A DNA stretch of 64,000 nucleotides from an uncultured Ruminiclostridium sp. (GCA_947630175.1 CANRGJ010000003.1:1-64000), one strand, 5' to 3'; shown: positions 6,186-15,093, numbered from the stretch's first letter. The notes: generated by a model from the sequence alone, not told the origin. Translations and numbers: made by a program.

Positions 6186-9074
6186 TTAGATACGTATCAT
6201 CTGAATATACGTCAGTTGACCGTTGTTCCCCGAAACCGTGCGGGATAACGGGACAAAGCCCATATTACTGTATAAATGTCTTGCGATGGTGTTTTCACTA
6301 TATACGGACAGGCGGACTGATTTTCCCTGAGCTTCAACCGCTTTTATCAAATACATTATCATCGAACACCCTATGCCGCGTCTTCGCTCACTTTCGCGCA
6401 CGCACACATCGTCAATATAGCAATACATTTTCCCGGGGTAATCATAAAAGGTTTCTTTTATTTCATTTACTGCTTCCTCAAAGGTCGAGGGCGGCTCCAC
6501 CTGTGCATCTGCAAACGCTTTCTTGATAATATCTGAATTCCAGGAAAACTCGTCGTATTCATACAGAGATGCAATTGCGACAATTTTATTGCTCTTTTTT
6601 AATACATAGTAATGTTTTTTACTAAACTTAGATGACTGATTACTGAACAGATAAGGCATTACTTTTTTCGCATTGTTTAGCGAACCAAAAAGCTTTTTAT
6701 AGACGACAACATCACTGCCATATACCAGCTCTGCCGCTTCATCAAAGTCACTTTCATCCGACAGCTGTTCTAAGTGAGAAATAGATTGATGTAAATATAC
6801 GGAACAAGGAATAATAATGGGGCTGACCCAAATTTTATCGAAGCTTGGATTTTCAAATACATTGGCTATTCTATTTACATTTGGAACACAATAATAAGAA
6901 CGGCCAAAATCAAATTCATCCTCTGTGATCATCTTAATCCTGATCGAGCTCAGCGGGTCGTTGTTGGCCGGTGACAATACCTTAAAAACAGAATACTTAT
7001 ATCCGTCAACAGATGTGGTGCCGCTGGAATACTGACCGACTATCGGGAAAATAGCCGACTCGACGTTAAATTCGCTCTCCTTAAGCTCCATTCTTTCTTT
7101 TTCATCCAGACCTGTTTTTAAATACATAAAAAATGATTTTATTTCTTTAAAAAGCGCATTTTCATCTCCAAAGCCGAAATCAGCCATAACTTTACAAATT
7201 TTTTTGCAAAACAGCTTCATCTTTTTTGAATCAAACAGATACCGCTTTCCTGTCGTTTCAAATAAAACTTCATTATTTTCGTCGTGGAAACTGCTGTATT
7301 CATCATTTAAATTTATCAACTCATTAAAGCTTTTACAAATTCTTTCTTTAATGCTGTTGACCGTTTCGGAGCGACTGCAAATAATTTCCTTACTATACTG
7401 CTCTGCGCTTTTAGCAAGCGTAGCTTTTAATTCTTCGATACACTGCTCTTTTGATTCCTGGAATTCTTGATAAGCACCGGTGGAATTAAGATCAATAATT
7501 GCGTCCATTTTACATTGTGAATATCTGAAGACGCCACGATAGAACCGTGTCACAAATGACAAGGTCTGCAATAAGGTATTAGAATAAAAAATAATTTTCT
7601 CTTTTACTAAATTTGATAATCCGTGAACCCTTTCACATTCCGTTATAATACTATCTATTGTTGTTGGATAAACGCTGCTTTCGATATCCCACTCTGTATG
7701 GCTTAACAGCTTTGTCGCTAATACTACCAACGCTTTTGCGTGACAATCAATTTTTGCATTTTCAGAAGCTCCGGGTACAAGCTTATACTCCGGATTCGTC
7801 AAAAATTCATCGCCCTTACATACATTCTCAATCGTTTCTTTTCCGAACCGCCTTATAAAGGCATTCTTTATGCTTTTGTAGCTGCAGCTGTGGCCATGCA
7901 GCAGAAATCTCAGAAATTCATATACGCCTTCCTCTAAAAGGAGGAACAATACGATCTCATCCCAACGATAACCGACAATTTCATTGTTATTATACAAAGA
8001 GGAAACGTACATTTTTTCAAAAATATCCTGATATTTTTTCCCATACTGACGTACGATTTCGGTTCGCATATCTGAGGTGAGCGCATCGGAAAGAGTGTAG
8101 GAAATGTTTTTCAGGTACCTGTTATTTAACAGGATATAATCTCTGAAAAATGTACTTTCATTGTTGTTACGATATAAATTGATAATATCGCAGTCCAAGA
8201 AAAAATTTTCTATTACCGCTTTTTTTACAATGACATACTTGTCGGAAACGTCTTCAAATTCTTCATTCATCAACGTCACTGAAATACGGCCTGTGCCTCC
8301 GAGCTGAACATAGTTGAGTACTACCGATTGATGTTTCTCTTGTTTTTCATCAAAGTGACGTGCATCAAAGGGCTGAAAATCCTCCACATAATATATTTCA
8401 AAAGGGGTTGTGAACATAGTATGGGAATAATCTATTTTCTTGATTCTATCGCTGCTGTTTCCAAACTCGGCAATTATCCCCATCATATTATTTTGAGGCG
8501 AATGGTTCAAGCATATTTCAGAAGGATAAAACCGTATTTTTGTTGTCCTTAAAAAATGAAACACTTCAAGGCACTGACAAAAAGCGTCAAAGCCAAAAGA
8601 TACGCCCACATTACGAGAATGAAGCCGACTTTGCTTTACCATATAAATATATTTGGACAGTTTATTGTTACGGCTGTTAAAGTGAAAAAAATTTGAAATG
8701 CCTATCGTTTCAACAAAGCTTTGCGTTTCTTCCGTATCAAGGAGACAGTCTATTTCCAAATTAAGCAGAAGATCGTCAATATATTCCCCGTTTATTTTTA
8801 CCGGATCACAAGTCTTGTCCAGCATATTATAAATACGCCAGAAGGAATTGTTGCCATTATTATTTTGTTCTTCAACATTTTTCTTCCATGATAAAAAGAT
8901 ATTCCAGACTGTAAGCATAGAGAAAGTCATTGCATTGGAAAAATACTGAAGGCATACTTTTTCATCGCTGAGAAACAGAGGATCTTCATCATCGTAATTA
9001 AAAATAATATGTCTTAAATTATCGTCCGGAATATAATATTTTACTTGTTGTAATCTTTCTTCAAGAATCGGCAT
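6186..9074 (-). CDS. 962-aa island protein: unknown N-terminal region fused to a C-terminal GNAT domain
   Basis: Last gene of the four-gene island operon. Residues ~760-962 form a GNAT acetyltransferase: AAELVYGSDVVVYKKLFGSL opening, a long insertion, CVRESERRRGIGCSMIMYLI (motif A, RRRGIG at 897-902) and a terminal HLYSNMGF segment. The N-terminal ~750 residues match nothing I know. They are mixed alpha/beta without membrane segments or signal peptide, with a helical stretch near 520-600. The ATG overlaps the end of the ATPase gene by 14 bp and has GGAG 9 nt upstream, so the two are translationally coupled. Composition is A+T-rich against the surrounding core genes. A GNAT here could modify a target (a toxin role as in TacT/AtaT is one possibility) or the partner proteins; neither can be decided from sequence. 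Confidence 0.85.
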   Translation of the reverse strand: MPILEERLQQVKYYIPDDNLRHIIFNYDDEDPLFLSDEKVCLQYFSNAMTFSMLTVWNIFLSWKKNVEEQNNNGNNSFWRIYNMLDKTCDPVKINGEYIDDLLLNLEIDCLLDTEETQSFVETIGISNFFHFNSRNNKLSKYIYMVKQSRLHSRNVGVSFGFDAFCQCLEVFHFLRTTKIRFYPSEICLNHSPQNNMMGIIAEFGNSSDRIKKIDYSHTMFTTPFEIYYVEDFQPFDARHFDEKQEKHQSVVLNYVQLGGTGRISVTLMNEEFEDVSDKYVIVKKAVIENFFLDCDIINLYRNNNESTFFRDYILLNNRYLKNISYTLSDALTSDMRTEIVRQYGKKYQDIFEKMYVSSLYNNNEIVGYRWDEIVLFLLLEEGVYEFLRFLLHGHSCSYKSIKNAFIRRFGKETIENVCKGDEFLTNPEYKLVPGASENAKIDCHAKALVVLATKLLSHTEWDIESSVYPTTIDSIITECERVHGLSNLVKEKIIFYSNTLLQTLSFVTRFYRGVFRYSQCKMDAIIDLNSTGAYQEFQESKEQCIEELKATLAKSAEQYSKEIICSRSETVNSIKERICKSFNELINLNDEYSSFHDENNEVLFETTGKRYLFDSKKMKLFCKKICKVMADFGFGDENALFKEIKSFFMYLKTGLDEKERMELKESEFNVESAIFPIVGQYSSGTTSVDGYKYSVFKVLSPANNDPLSSIRIKMITEDEFDFGRSYYCVPNVNRIANVFENPSFDKIWVSPIIIPCSVYLHQSISHLEQLSDESDFDEAAELVYGSDVVVYKKLFGSLNNAKKVMPYLFSNQSSKFSKKHYYVLKKSNKIVAIASLYEYDEFSWNSDIIKKAFADAQVEPPSTFEEAVNEIKETFYDYPGKMYCYIDDVCVRESERRRGIGCSMIMYLIKAVEAQGKSVRLSVYSENTIARHLYSNMGFVPLSRTVSGNNGQLTYIQMIRI

Positions 9075-9969
9075 TTACAATTTCTCCCGCTAATATCTTA
9101 TACATTTTAAGAGCGTTTCTCTCATCATCGGTAAGCTTAAGACCCGCTTGCTGACGCCTCTGAGATTCCTTTAACAAGCTCTCCTCTCTGAATTTAAACA
9201 GGTTCACTTCATTTATGCCCATATTACCATTTTGGATAAGGGCTAAATTCAATTTGTCATTTTCGCTGATAGAAGCTTTTACTGATATTTCTATGTCGTT
9301 CATAATGTTGTCCATTGTAAAAGCAGTTCCCTCTGTATCCGGCACGGCATTCGGAACAATAATATATTCTTTGCCGACAAACTCTCCGCCTAATGACTTC
9401 TTCTTTAAAAATTCCTCCGTACCTTTTCTGAACTGCCGAGTTATACGCATTACAGTCACTATTTTGGATGAAATGGTCAAGGCGCACTCTCCGGCAAGCT
9501 GATTACCGGCGGGAGTGTCCATAATGATCGCTTTACAATGAAAATTTCTGCAAAGTCTGTTCAATGTGGACAGAGACACGTTTCTGGCATCGTAATTATT
9601 AGTTTCGCTTAAATAGTTAGCGCCTTCCAGACTGTGAGCTGTAACACAAAGAATCGACCTGTCTAAATTTACGGGAAGACCAACAATGGCACCAATGGGA
9701 ACAAGCTTGCTGAAAAAAGGGTGCTCTCTTATATCTCCCGCATACTGGTATCCAATCGAGCTGCCTCCCCTTAACACTTGGATCGAATTTATGCCCGACG
9801 ATCTATCAATGAGATACGACAAACCTTTGCTGTCCAGGTCCAAGTCAAGGACAATGATCGGCTCCTGTTCTGTTGCGCCGAGCTTTTCAGCTATGAAAGG
9901 AAGTGTGTTAAAAAGCAGAGATGTTCGTCCTGCACCGCCCTTATATGAGAAAAAAGATACGTTTATCAT
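9061..9969 (-). CDS. KGGxGR-type ParA/MinD-like P-loop ATPase
   Basis: Third gene of the island operon. The N-terminus MINVSFFSYKGGAGRTSLLF holds a variant Walker A (KGGAGRT, residues 10-16) in which the usual KGGxxK(S/T) lysine is replaced by Arg. A Walker A'-like VLDLDLDSKGLS and a Walker B-like AIIMDTPAG follow. The KGGVGR variant class is seen in signalling/conflict loci rather than in plasmid partition. No ParB, parS-like array or replication gene is nearby, so partitioning is unlikely. I chose the ATG at 9969; a TTG at 9981 lies only 3 nt after AAAGGA. It overlaps the 962-aa gene and follows the 686-aa gene by ~24 bp. Likely a nucleotide-dependent switch for the operon's effectors (inference). 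Confidence 0.85.
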   Translation of the reverse strand: MINVSFFSYKGGAGRTSLLFNTLPFIAEKLGATEQEPIIVLDLDLDSKGLSYLIDRSSGINSIQVLRGGSSIGYQYAGDIREHPFFSKLVPIGAIVGLPVNLDRSILCVTAHSLEGANYLSETNNYDARNVSLSTLNRLCRNFHCKAIIMDTPAGNQLAGECALTISSKIVTVMRITRQFRKGTEEFLKKKSLGGEFVGKEYIIVPNAVPDTEGTAFTMDNIMNDIEISVKASISENDKLNLALIQNGNMGINEVNLFKFREESLLKESQRRQQAGLKLTDDERNALKMYKILAGEIVNADS

Positions 9970-9992
9970 AATTGTAAACAAAAATCCTTTCT

Positions 9993-12035
9993 TTAATAAT
10001 TAAATTCAAAGCCTCCGGCAATAGAATGAGCTATTGCTTCCTCCACAAGCTCTTTGCGATACTCTTCAGAATAATCGAGCGGATTACCTGCGCTTAATTC
10101 TTTTAAATTTACAGATCCGTATATCGCAAAAGCCATACGCAGCTCTTTATCCTTTTTCAGCTCATCGGCAATCTGCTGCTCCGACAATCTGTTTCTTTCA
10201 GCCTGCAGATAATAGTTCACTGCCTTATTTAACAAGGAGTTGAAATATTCGTCAAGCCTTTCGGAAAAGATAGAGTCAAAAGAACCAACTGCTATGCGTT
10301 CCACTTCTTTGTCAAGGTCAGACTTTCTTTCTTTTAATTCTTTGATTTCATTTTCAAGAGAGACAACTTTTTCTCTCTCCTCCATTAATTTTGCTTCATT
10401 TTCCTCATTGTTTTTCTTTACAATGCGATTATAAGATGTCTCATTCCCCGACAGCGGCTCCTCGTAGTCATTATAATACTTATAAAACCCTTCAAGTGCA
10501 ACTACATAATAAAGGTGATTGTTGATATTAAAGCCGTTGTCATCGCCCCACAGCCACTCATCTCCGCTGCTGCAGTTACGCATAATCAGGTCAAGGTTCT
10601 GCGTCATTTCAAGCTGAGGATATTGAATCAAAAAGTCAAAGATAATAGAATATGTATTGCAAAGCAAAGGAATCAGATCATATACGACCACATTTTCGCA
10701 GGCTCTTCTGAATTGTCTGACAAATGTTTTATAGCGTGACGGATATCTTTCTGAGAAAAACGCCTTGTCCAAACGGAACGAGTCTATTAAGTCCTGCTTT
10801 CCATCAACTTCAAGGATACTATATATCTTGCGGATATTTGAAATTGAAAATTGCAGTTGATTGTAAAACCAGTCCTTTTTTTCAGGTCCAATAGCTTCAT
10901 AATCTTCATCTATACCGGCATTCAGATAGATAGCCAGAATAAAAAGCGTATTAATAACCGCATTATTATCCTGCATATCCAGAATACGAGCAGAAGATAT
11001 ACCGCTAAAGTCACCGCGTACAAAATCGAATATAAGGTCTGTACCCTTTTCTGATAGTTTTGATTCGATATATCGCCCGGAGGATGCTGTCATGATCCTG
11101 AATTTGTCGATCAGATCTGCATTTTTTATAACAAACTCTGCATTGCGCTTGAGCAGCTCTTTTTCCGTGTTATTCAGATCCTTTGTATCGAAATCAAGCT
11201 TCTTTACATCTGTAACTTTTCTGTCTCCGTAAAAAACCTTTCCGATGATTTCAGGGTAAGCGTTATAAAGTGAAACATATGCATTAGTTGCATGATATGT
11301 AAAATAAATTGACGTATCAAAGGATTCGGACTCATTTTCAGGCGCGCAAAAGGTCCAGCCTCTATAATTTATCTCGACAGGTATATTTGCACGGACAAAA
11401 AAGTCTTTTCCGTCGATTTGCCTTTTTTTAACGTTTTTCGGATCAACGACCAACACTGCATCTGTGAGAAATCTCATGGAATCTACCAACACTTTTTCTG
11501 CCAAAGCAGATAATTCCGCATAGGAAGAAATCTTTTTTCCGGCAATATAAAGCTCATTCTCATGATCAAACGGGGTGTCCTCAATATCATGTTTGTTGGC
11601 AAAATTACGCAAGTCGATCATTATTATCATAATTTTAGACGCAGTCTCAACATATGAATCTATCTGACCAGCATCATTCGTATTGCCTCTTATGTATGGC
11701 GATGCGTCAAACGAGGGCGGCGCATTGATACCCGATTTGTATACGGATTCAATAACTGTTTTTAACAAAAAGTCAAATTCTTTCCTGAAGCATGATATAT
11801 CCGCTCCCATATCTTCAAGCTCAAGAATGGTCGAAACTGCCATTGCATTAGATATGGTGCCGAACGCTTTTTCTCTCCCGTCTTTTTCTTCAGACAACGG
11901 AAAACCTTTTCCGGCTTCAAACTGTTTGATAAAGCTTTTAAATATTTTTTCACCGATCTCACTAGAAGGACGATAGGTATTAAAAAACTCGTTCGGTTCT
12001 TTTTTTCGCTGAATAATATCACTGATTCCGGGCAT
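9993..12035 (-). CDS. Large helical protein with C-terminal coiled coil, unknown function
   Basis: Second gene of the island operon, 680 aa from the ATG at 12035 (GGAGG 11 nt upstream). An ATG at 12044 and a TTG at 12053 are in-frame alternatives closer to the ribosome binding site. It is soluble and predominantly alpha-helical. Repeated helical pairs such as AFGTISNAMAVSTILELEDM and YFTYHATNAYVSLYNAYP recall alpha-alpha toroid/solenoid folds, but I cannot name a family. A heptad-rich segment (around 545-590: KLMEEREKVVSLENEIKELK and on) predicts a coiled coil. Its start overlaps the TIR gene's end by 17 bp, so the genes are coupled. Plausibly a sensor or scaffold between the TIR protein and the ATPase (inference). 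Confidence 0.8.
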   Translation of the reverse strand: MPGISDIIQRKKEPNEFFNTYRPSSEIGEKIFKSFIKQFEAGKGFPLSEEKDGREKAFGTISNAMAVSTILELEDMGADISCFRKEFDFLLKTVIESVYKSGINAPPSFDASPYIRGNTNDAGQIDSYVETASKIMIIMIDLRNFANKHDIEDTPFDHENELYIAGKKISSYAELSALAEKVLVDSMRFLTDAVLVVDPKNVKKRQIDGKDFFVRANIPVEINYRGWTFCAPENESESFDTSIYFTYHATNAYVSLYNAYPEIIGKVFYGDRKVTDVKKLDFDTKDLNNTEKELLKRNAEFVIKNADLIDKFRIMTASSGRYIESKLSEKGTDLIFDFVRGDFSGISSARILDMQDNNAVINTLFILAIYLNAGIDEDYEAIGPEKKDWFYNQLQFSISNIRKIYSILEVDGKQDLIDSFRLDKAFFSERYPSRYKTFVRQFRRACENVVVYDLIPLLCNTYSIIFDFLIQYPQLEMTQNLDLIMRNCSSGDEWLWGDDNGFNINNHLYYVVALEGFYKYYNDYEEPLSGNETSYNRIVKKNNEENEAKLMEEREKVVSLENEIKELKERKSDLDKEVERIAVGSFDSIFSERLDEYFNSLLNKAVNYYLQAERNRLSEQQIADELKKDKELRMAFAIYGSVNLKELSAGNPLDYSEEYRKELVEEAIAHSIAGGFEFNY

Positions 12036-13077
12036 CTTTTTCATCTCCTCCAATTTTATTATTGTTAATTTTCATTAAAAGCCGTATCCCGGCATTTAAC
12101 CGATTGCTTTGAATCCTGCCCTCGATCTTAACATTCTGAGCGTTGTAAAAAACATAATCGGATCCGGTATCATTCCTGACCCAAAAAAGTCTCAGCAGCT
12201 GCTGCCTGTTTCTGTCAGCATAATCTGTAGGCAAAGCATGAGATATTTTAGAGGAATAATTAATTAAAAAGTTCTCATAGACCAGTAATATATCTTCTAT
12301 ATACCTGCCGTGTATAGTTCTTTTTACCTCGTTTATAGTTTTATCAATACCATTCTTGTCTACAAAATCTATGCAGTATCTTGTAATGAAGTAATAAATA
12401 TTTCCTTCGCTCGCTGCTAATTGCCATTCTATGGGCTTTTCCTGTCCATCTTCTTCAAAAGGATATTTACCGAACTGATATATATCTTTCGTTCCATCTG
12501 TATAATGCGGCAATTCATGAATGAAAGAACTGCGTGTATTGATCAATTGTTCTTCCTTAGCGTTATCTTTCTTAGAAACGCCAACGATAAGTTCTGCCGC
12601 CCCATCCATTGTGATATACTTACCATTTAATAATAAATCTCTGAATTTATCATATTTATCTGAATATAGCACATCTCTTGTTTTCTCTGAAGCCAGATAA
12701 AACAATTCTCTGTCATTTTCTGCCTTAGTAATAACAGGAGTGATGCGAAAAAAAGTTCTTTTTTTTCTTAATTCCATAAGCATGTCCAGCTCCTTCTGAA
12801 CCGCATCGCTTATCAAAGAATCACAACTCAGAAAAATAATTGCACCCACAGTATGAGGGTTGTTGATATATTCCACGACCCGCTCATCCCATACATCTCC
12901 GGGATCCAGTTCCTTGTCATACCAATAGTTAACGTCGTTTATGTACAGTTCATTCAAAAGTTCATAAACACAATCTTTATCCTTGTGAGAATAGCTTACA
13001 AAATAATACCTGGAATTCCGGCGGTTTTGCCTGTCTAAATATGTTTTTGGACGCATATCTTCTTGTAAACAACGCAT
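12019..13077 (-). CDS. TIR-domain protein with C-terminal DUF6273-like domain
   Basis: First gene of the island operon, 352 aa; ATG at 13077 with AGGAG 9 nt upstream. Residues ~24-115 show TIR hallmarks: YYFVSYSHKDKD (box 1), YWYDKELDPGDVWDERVVEYI with W63 and candidate catalytic Glu65, then GAIIFLSCDSLISDAVQKEL. Bacterial TIRs with this layout often hydrolyse NAD+ or make cyclic ADP-ribose signals. The C-terminus (~195-345) starts IYQFGKYPFEEDGQEKPIEW and ends LNAGIRLLMKIN, which fits the DUF6273 pattern (FGxYP...PIEW...GVRP). I infer an NAD-acting effector or signal producer joined to a sensing domain. The glutamate assignment is by eye. Confidence 0.85.
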   Translation of the reverse strand: MRCLQEDMRPKTYLDRQNRRNSRYYFVSYSHKDKDCVYELLNELYINDVNYWYDKELDPGDVWDERVVEYINNPHTVGAIIFLSCDSLISDAVQKELDMLMELRKKRTFFRITPVITKAENDRELFYLASEKTRDVLYSDKYDKFRDLLLNGKYITMDGAAELIVGVSKKDNAKEEQLINTRSSFIHELPHYTDGTKDIYQFGKYPFEEDGQEKPIEWQLAASEGNIYYFITRYCIDFVDKNGIDKTINEVKRTIHGRYIEDILLVYENFLINYSSKISHALPTDYADRNRQQLLRLFWVRNDTGSDYVFYNAQNVKIEGRIQSNRLNAGIRLLMKINNNKIGGDEKDARNQ

Positions 13078-13148
13078 TTCGTTTTTCTCCTAAAATCTGA
13101 TCTTTTACAAATTCAAGATCCAAAAAAACAGCTACATATACATAATAT

Positions 13149-13176
13149 ATTATATCACCTTTATTTATTTTTTCAA
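13149..13176 (-). promoter_or_regulatory. Promoter of the TIR island operon
   Basis: Minus strand TTGAAA (13171-13176), 16-bp spacer, TATAAT (13149-13154), 72 bp upstream of the TIR start. It is inside the island, so the four genes move with their own promoter. The rest of 13078-13293 is A+T-rich with a small palindrome (GTCATATTTATGAC, 13251-13264) and no gene. Confidence 0.75.
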
Positions 13177-13293
13177 TAGGTAATATACACTTATTTTCAT
13201 TGTCATTATAGATTTACCCGTTAAAATAAGAGTAAAAACCAAAACAGCCTGTCATATTTATGACAAACGGGAGCCGTTTAAATATCCCCGTTT

Positions 13294-14529
13294 TTATTTT
13301 TCCAATTCCTGCCTCATCACCCCGCACAAATAAAGCGACCCGCAAACTACTTTAAGCTGATTTTTTGTTTCCTCCGCCAATTTTATCGCTTCGGCAGGGC
13401 TTGCGGCTTTTTGGAAGGATTTCCCCGCTTTTTCGGCGATTTTCGCTATTTTCTCAGCGGGGACGGCGTCGGGGGAGAAAAAGTCCGCCGCCACAACGCT
13501 GTCAAACAGCGGGAGCAGCAATTTCAGCGCTCCCTCCCAGTCCTTTGACTTTAACATTCCCGTAACAAGGGTCTTGCTGGCGGCGTTCTCTTTCAGCAGG
13601 GCGGAAATGGCGGCGGCGCCTGAAACGTTGTGCGCTCCGTCTATCAGCCAGCCGTTTTTGAAACGCTCCGTTCTTGCGGGAACGGCGGCGTTTTCCAAAG
13701 CGAAGCGTATGCTTTCCTCGGAAACGTTCAAAAGTCTTAACGTTTCTATTGCGGCGACGGCGTTCACCGCCTGATGCTTTCCGCACATTTTCGTGCGGAA
13801 TTTTTCGTTTTTGTAGGTAAAGCCCGTCCCCTCAAGGGTGGAATAAAGTATTTTTATATCCTCGTTTTTGGGGACGGTAAGCGGTGAGTTCATCTCTTTT
13901 GCCCTGTTTTTCAGCACGGAAATGACCTCGGGGTGCTGAAAGGGGGAGGAAACGGCAGGGCAGTTTTCCTTGATTATCCCCGCCTTGTGGACCGCTATCT
14001 GGGCGGGGGTGCTGCCAAGAATGGCGCAGTGGTCAAGGTCGACGGTGGTTATCACGGAAATTTCGGGGCAGATCACGTTGGTGCAGTCCAATGTCCCCCC
14101 TATTCCCACCTCTATCACCGCATAATCGCAGTTTTTGTCGGCGTAGTAAAGAAAAGCGGCGGCGCAGAGTATCTCAAACTGGGAATAGTCCTTACAGCCT
14201 GTTTTTTCAGCGGCAATTTTCACAAGTCCTATGTAATGAGCAAAATCCTCCTGTGAGATAGGAACGTTGTCAAGCTGTATGCGCTCCTCCACAAAATTTA
14301 TGTAGGGGGAGGTGAACTTTCCCGTATGAAAGCCGCTTTTCATCAGTCCCAGACAAACGTATTCGCAGACACTCCCCTTGCCGTTGGTGCCTGCGACGTG
14401 GATACATTTCAATTTTTTGTACGGCTCGCCCAGCGCCGCCGTAAGTCCCTTAAAGCGGGACAGGTCGGCGACGGGAGCGCCCGCCTTCGTAAAGGAGCCA
14501 AGATACTCCAGAGCCTCTCCGTGCGTCAT
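13294..14529 (-). CDS. folC: Dihydrofolate synthase / folylpolyglutamate synthase
   Basis: 411 aa Mur-ligase-like enzyme that adds glutamate to dihydropteroate and/or tetrahydrofolates using ATP. Visible: P-loop GTNGKGSVCEYV, substrate segment FTSPYINFVEERIQ, central VIEVGIGGTLDCTN and TTVDLDHCAILG, and C-terminal glutamate-ligase part with DGAHNVSGA. Length is normal. Ribosome binding site AGAGGG precedes the ATG. It follows the Nudix gene by 9 bp, so the two are co-transcribed. Its last ~500 bp are duplicated at 5402-5901, and this copy's 3' end may derive from the incoming island. Confidence 0.95.
   Translation of the reverse strand: MTHGEALEYLGSFTKAGAPVADLSRFKGLTAALGEPYKKLKCIHVAGTNGKGSVCEYVCLGLMKSGFHTGKFTSPYINFVEERIQLDNVPISQEDFAHYIGLVKIAAEKTGCKDYSQFEILCAAAFLYYADKNCDYAVIEVGIGGTLDCTNVICPEISVITTVDLDHCAILGSTPAQIAVHKAGIIKENCPAVSSPFQHPEVISVLKNRAKEMNSPLTVPKNEDIKILYSTLEGTGFTYKNEKFRTKMCGKHQAVNAVAAIETLRLLNVSEESIRFALENAAVPARTERFKNGWLIDGAHNVSGAAAISALLKENAASKTLVTGMLKSKDWEGALKLLLPLFDSVVAADFFSPDAVPAEKIAKIAEKAGKSFQKAASPAEAIKLAEETKNQLKVVCGSLYLCGVMRQELEK
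13298..13801 (-). repeat. Right copy of the ~500-bp direct repeat bounding the TIR island
   Basis: Same orientation as 5402-5901 and nearly identical; it is the 3' part of the intact folC. Homology stops abruptly at 5901/13801, immediately after a perfect 8-bp inverted repeat (TTCCGCAC / GTGCGGAA, 6-nt spacer) that is part of the FolC coding sequence. At the other end it stops at the folC stop codon region. Recombination between the copies would excise 7.9 kb and leave one intact folC. Confidence 0.93.
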
Positions 14530-14538
14530 ATTTTCCCT

Positions 14539-14961
14539 CTATTTCATCAGGGCAATAAAGGCTTTCGCCTTGCTTGCCACCATTTTGTCGTTGTCGAAGG
14601 AAAGCGCCTCTACCGCTTGTCCTATCTCCAGCCAGCGGAGCTGAGCTATCTCCTCCTGCTGGGGGATAAGGTCGTGGCTGGTCGCCATTCCCACAAAATA
14701 TACCACCGTCTTTCTCGTCCCTCTCCTGGGGGAAAAGGTGACGGTCTCACGAAAGCCCGTGTCAAGAAGAACATCAAGTCCCGTTTCTTCCTTTATCTCA
14801 CGGCGGGCGGTCTGCTCCTCGGTCTCTCCCTCCTCCATATGTCCTTTGGGAAAGCCCCAGCAGCCCGATTTTATATTTTTCACAAGCATTATTTCCACGT
14901 TGCCGTGGTATCGTCTGTACACGATAGCTCCGCAGGATTTTTCATAAAGCAATTTTTTCAC
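14539..14961 (-). CDS. Nudix hydrolase
   Basis: 140 aa. The Nudix box is complete: G40-HMEEG-E46-TEEQTAR-REIKEETGL (GX5EX7REUXEEXGU). The fold starts with a strand AIVYRR and WGFPKG. It hydrolyses nucleoside diphosphates linked to another moiety; the bis(5'-nucleosyl)-tetraphosphatase-like subgroup is the best guess from KGHMEEGE. Upstream gene of a two-gene operon with folC. Confidence 0.9.
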   Translation of the reverse strand: MKKLLYEKSCGAIVYRRYHGNVEIMLVKNIKSGCWGFPKGHMEEGETEEQTARREIKEETGLDVLLDTGFRETVTFSPRRGTRKTVVYFVGMATSHDLIPQQEEIAQLRWLEIGQAVEALSFDNDKMVASKAKAFIALMK

Positions 14962-15060
14962 CCGTCCTCATTTGCAAGGCTGACAATTCCAACAAATATA
15001 GTATAACACAAAAGCAGTCAAAAGTCACTAACTTTTGAAAATTTTCAGGACAATAAAAAT

Positions 15061-15093
15061 GAAAGGGCTCCGCAGAAGCTGCGGAGTCCTTTC
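15061..15093. other. Long hairpin upstream of the two-component operon
   Basis: GAAAGGGCTCCGCAG / CTGCGGAGTCCTTTC, 15-bp stem with one wobble pair and an AAG loop. T-rich sequence follows only on the minus strand. Apart from the promoter elements listed next, I see nothing else in 14962-15350. Confidence 0.6.

Noticed and set aside
9061-9981. Plasmid partition ParA
   Set aside because: Walker A is the KGGxGR variant; no ParB, replication gene or iteron array lies near.
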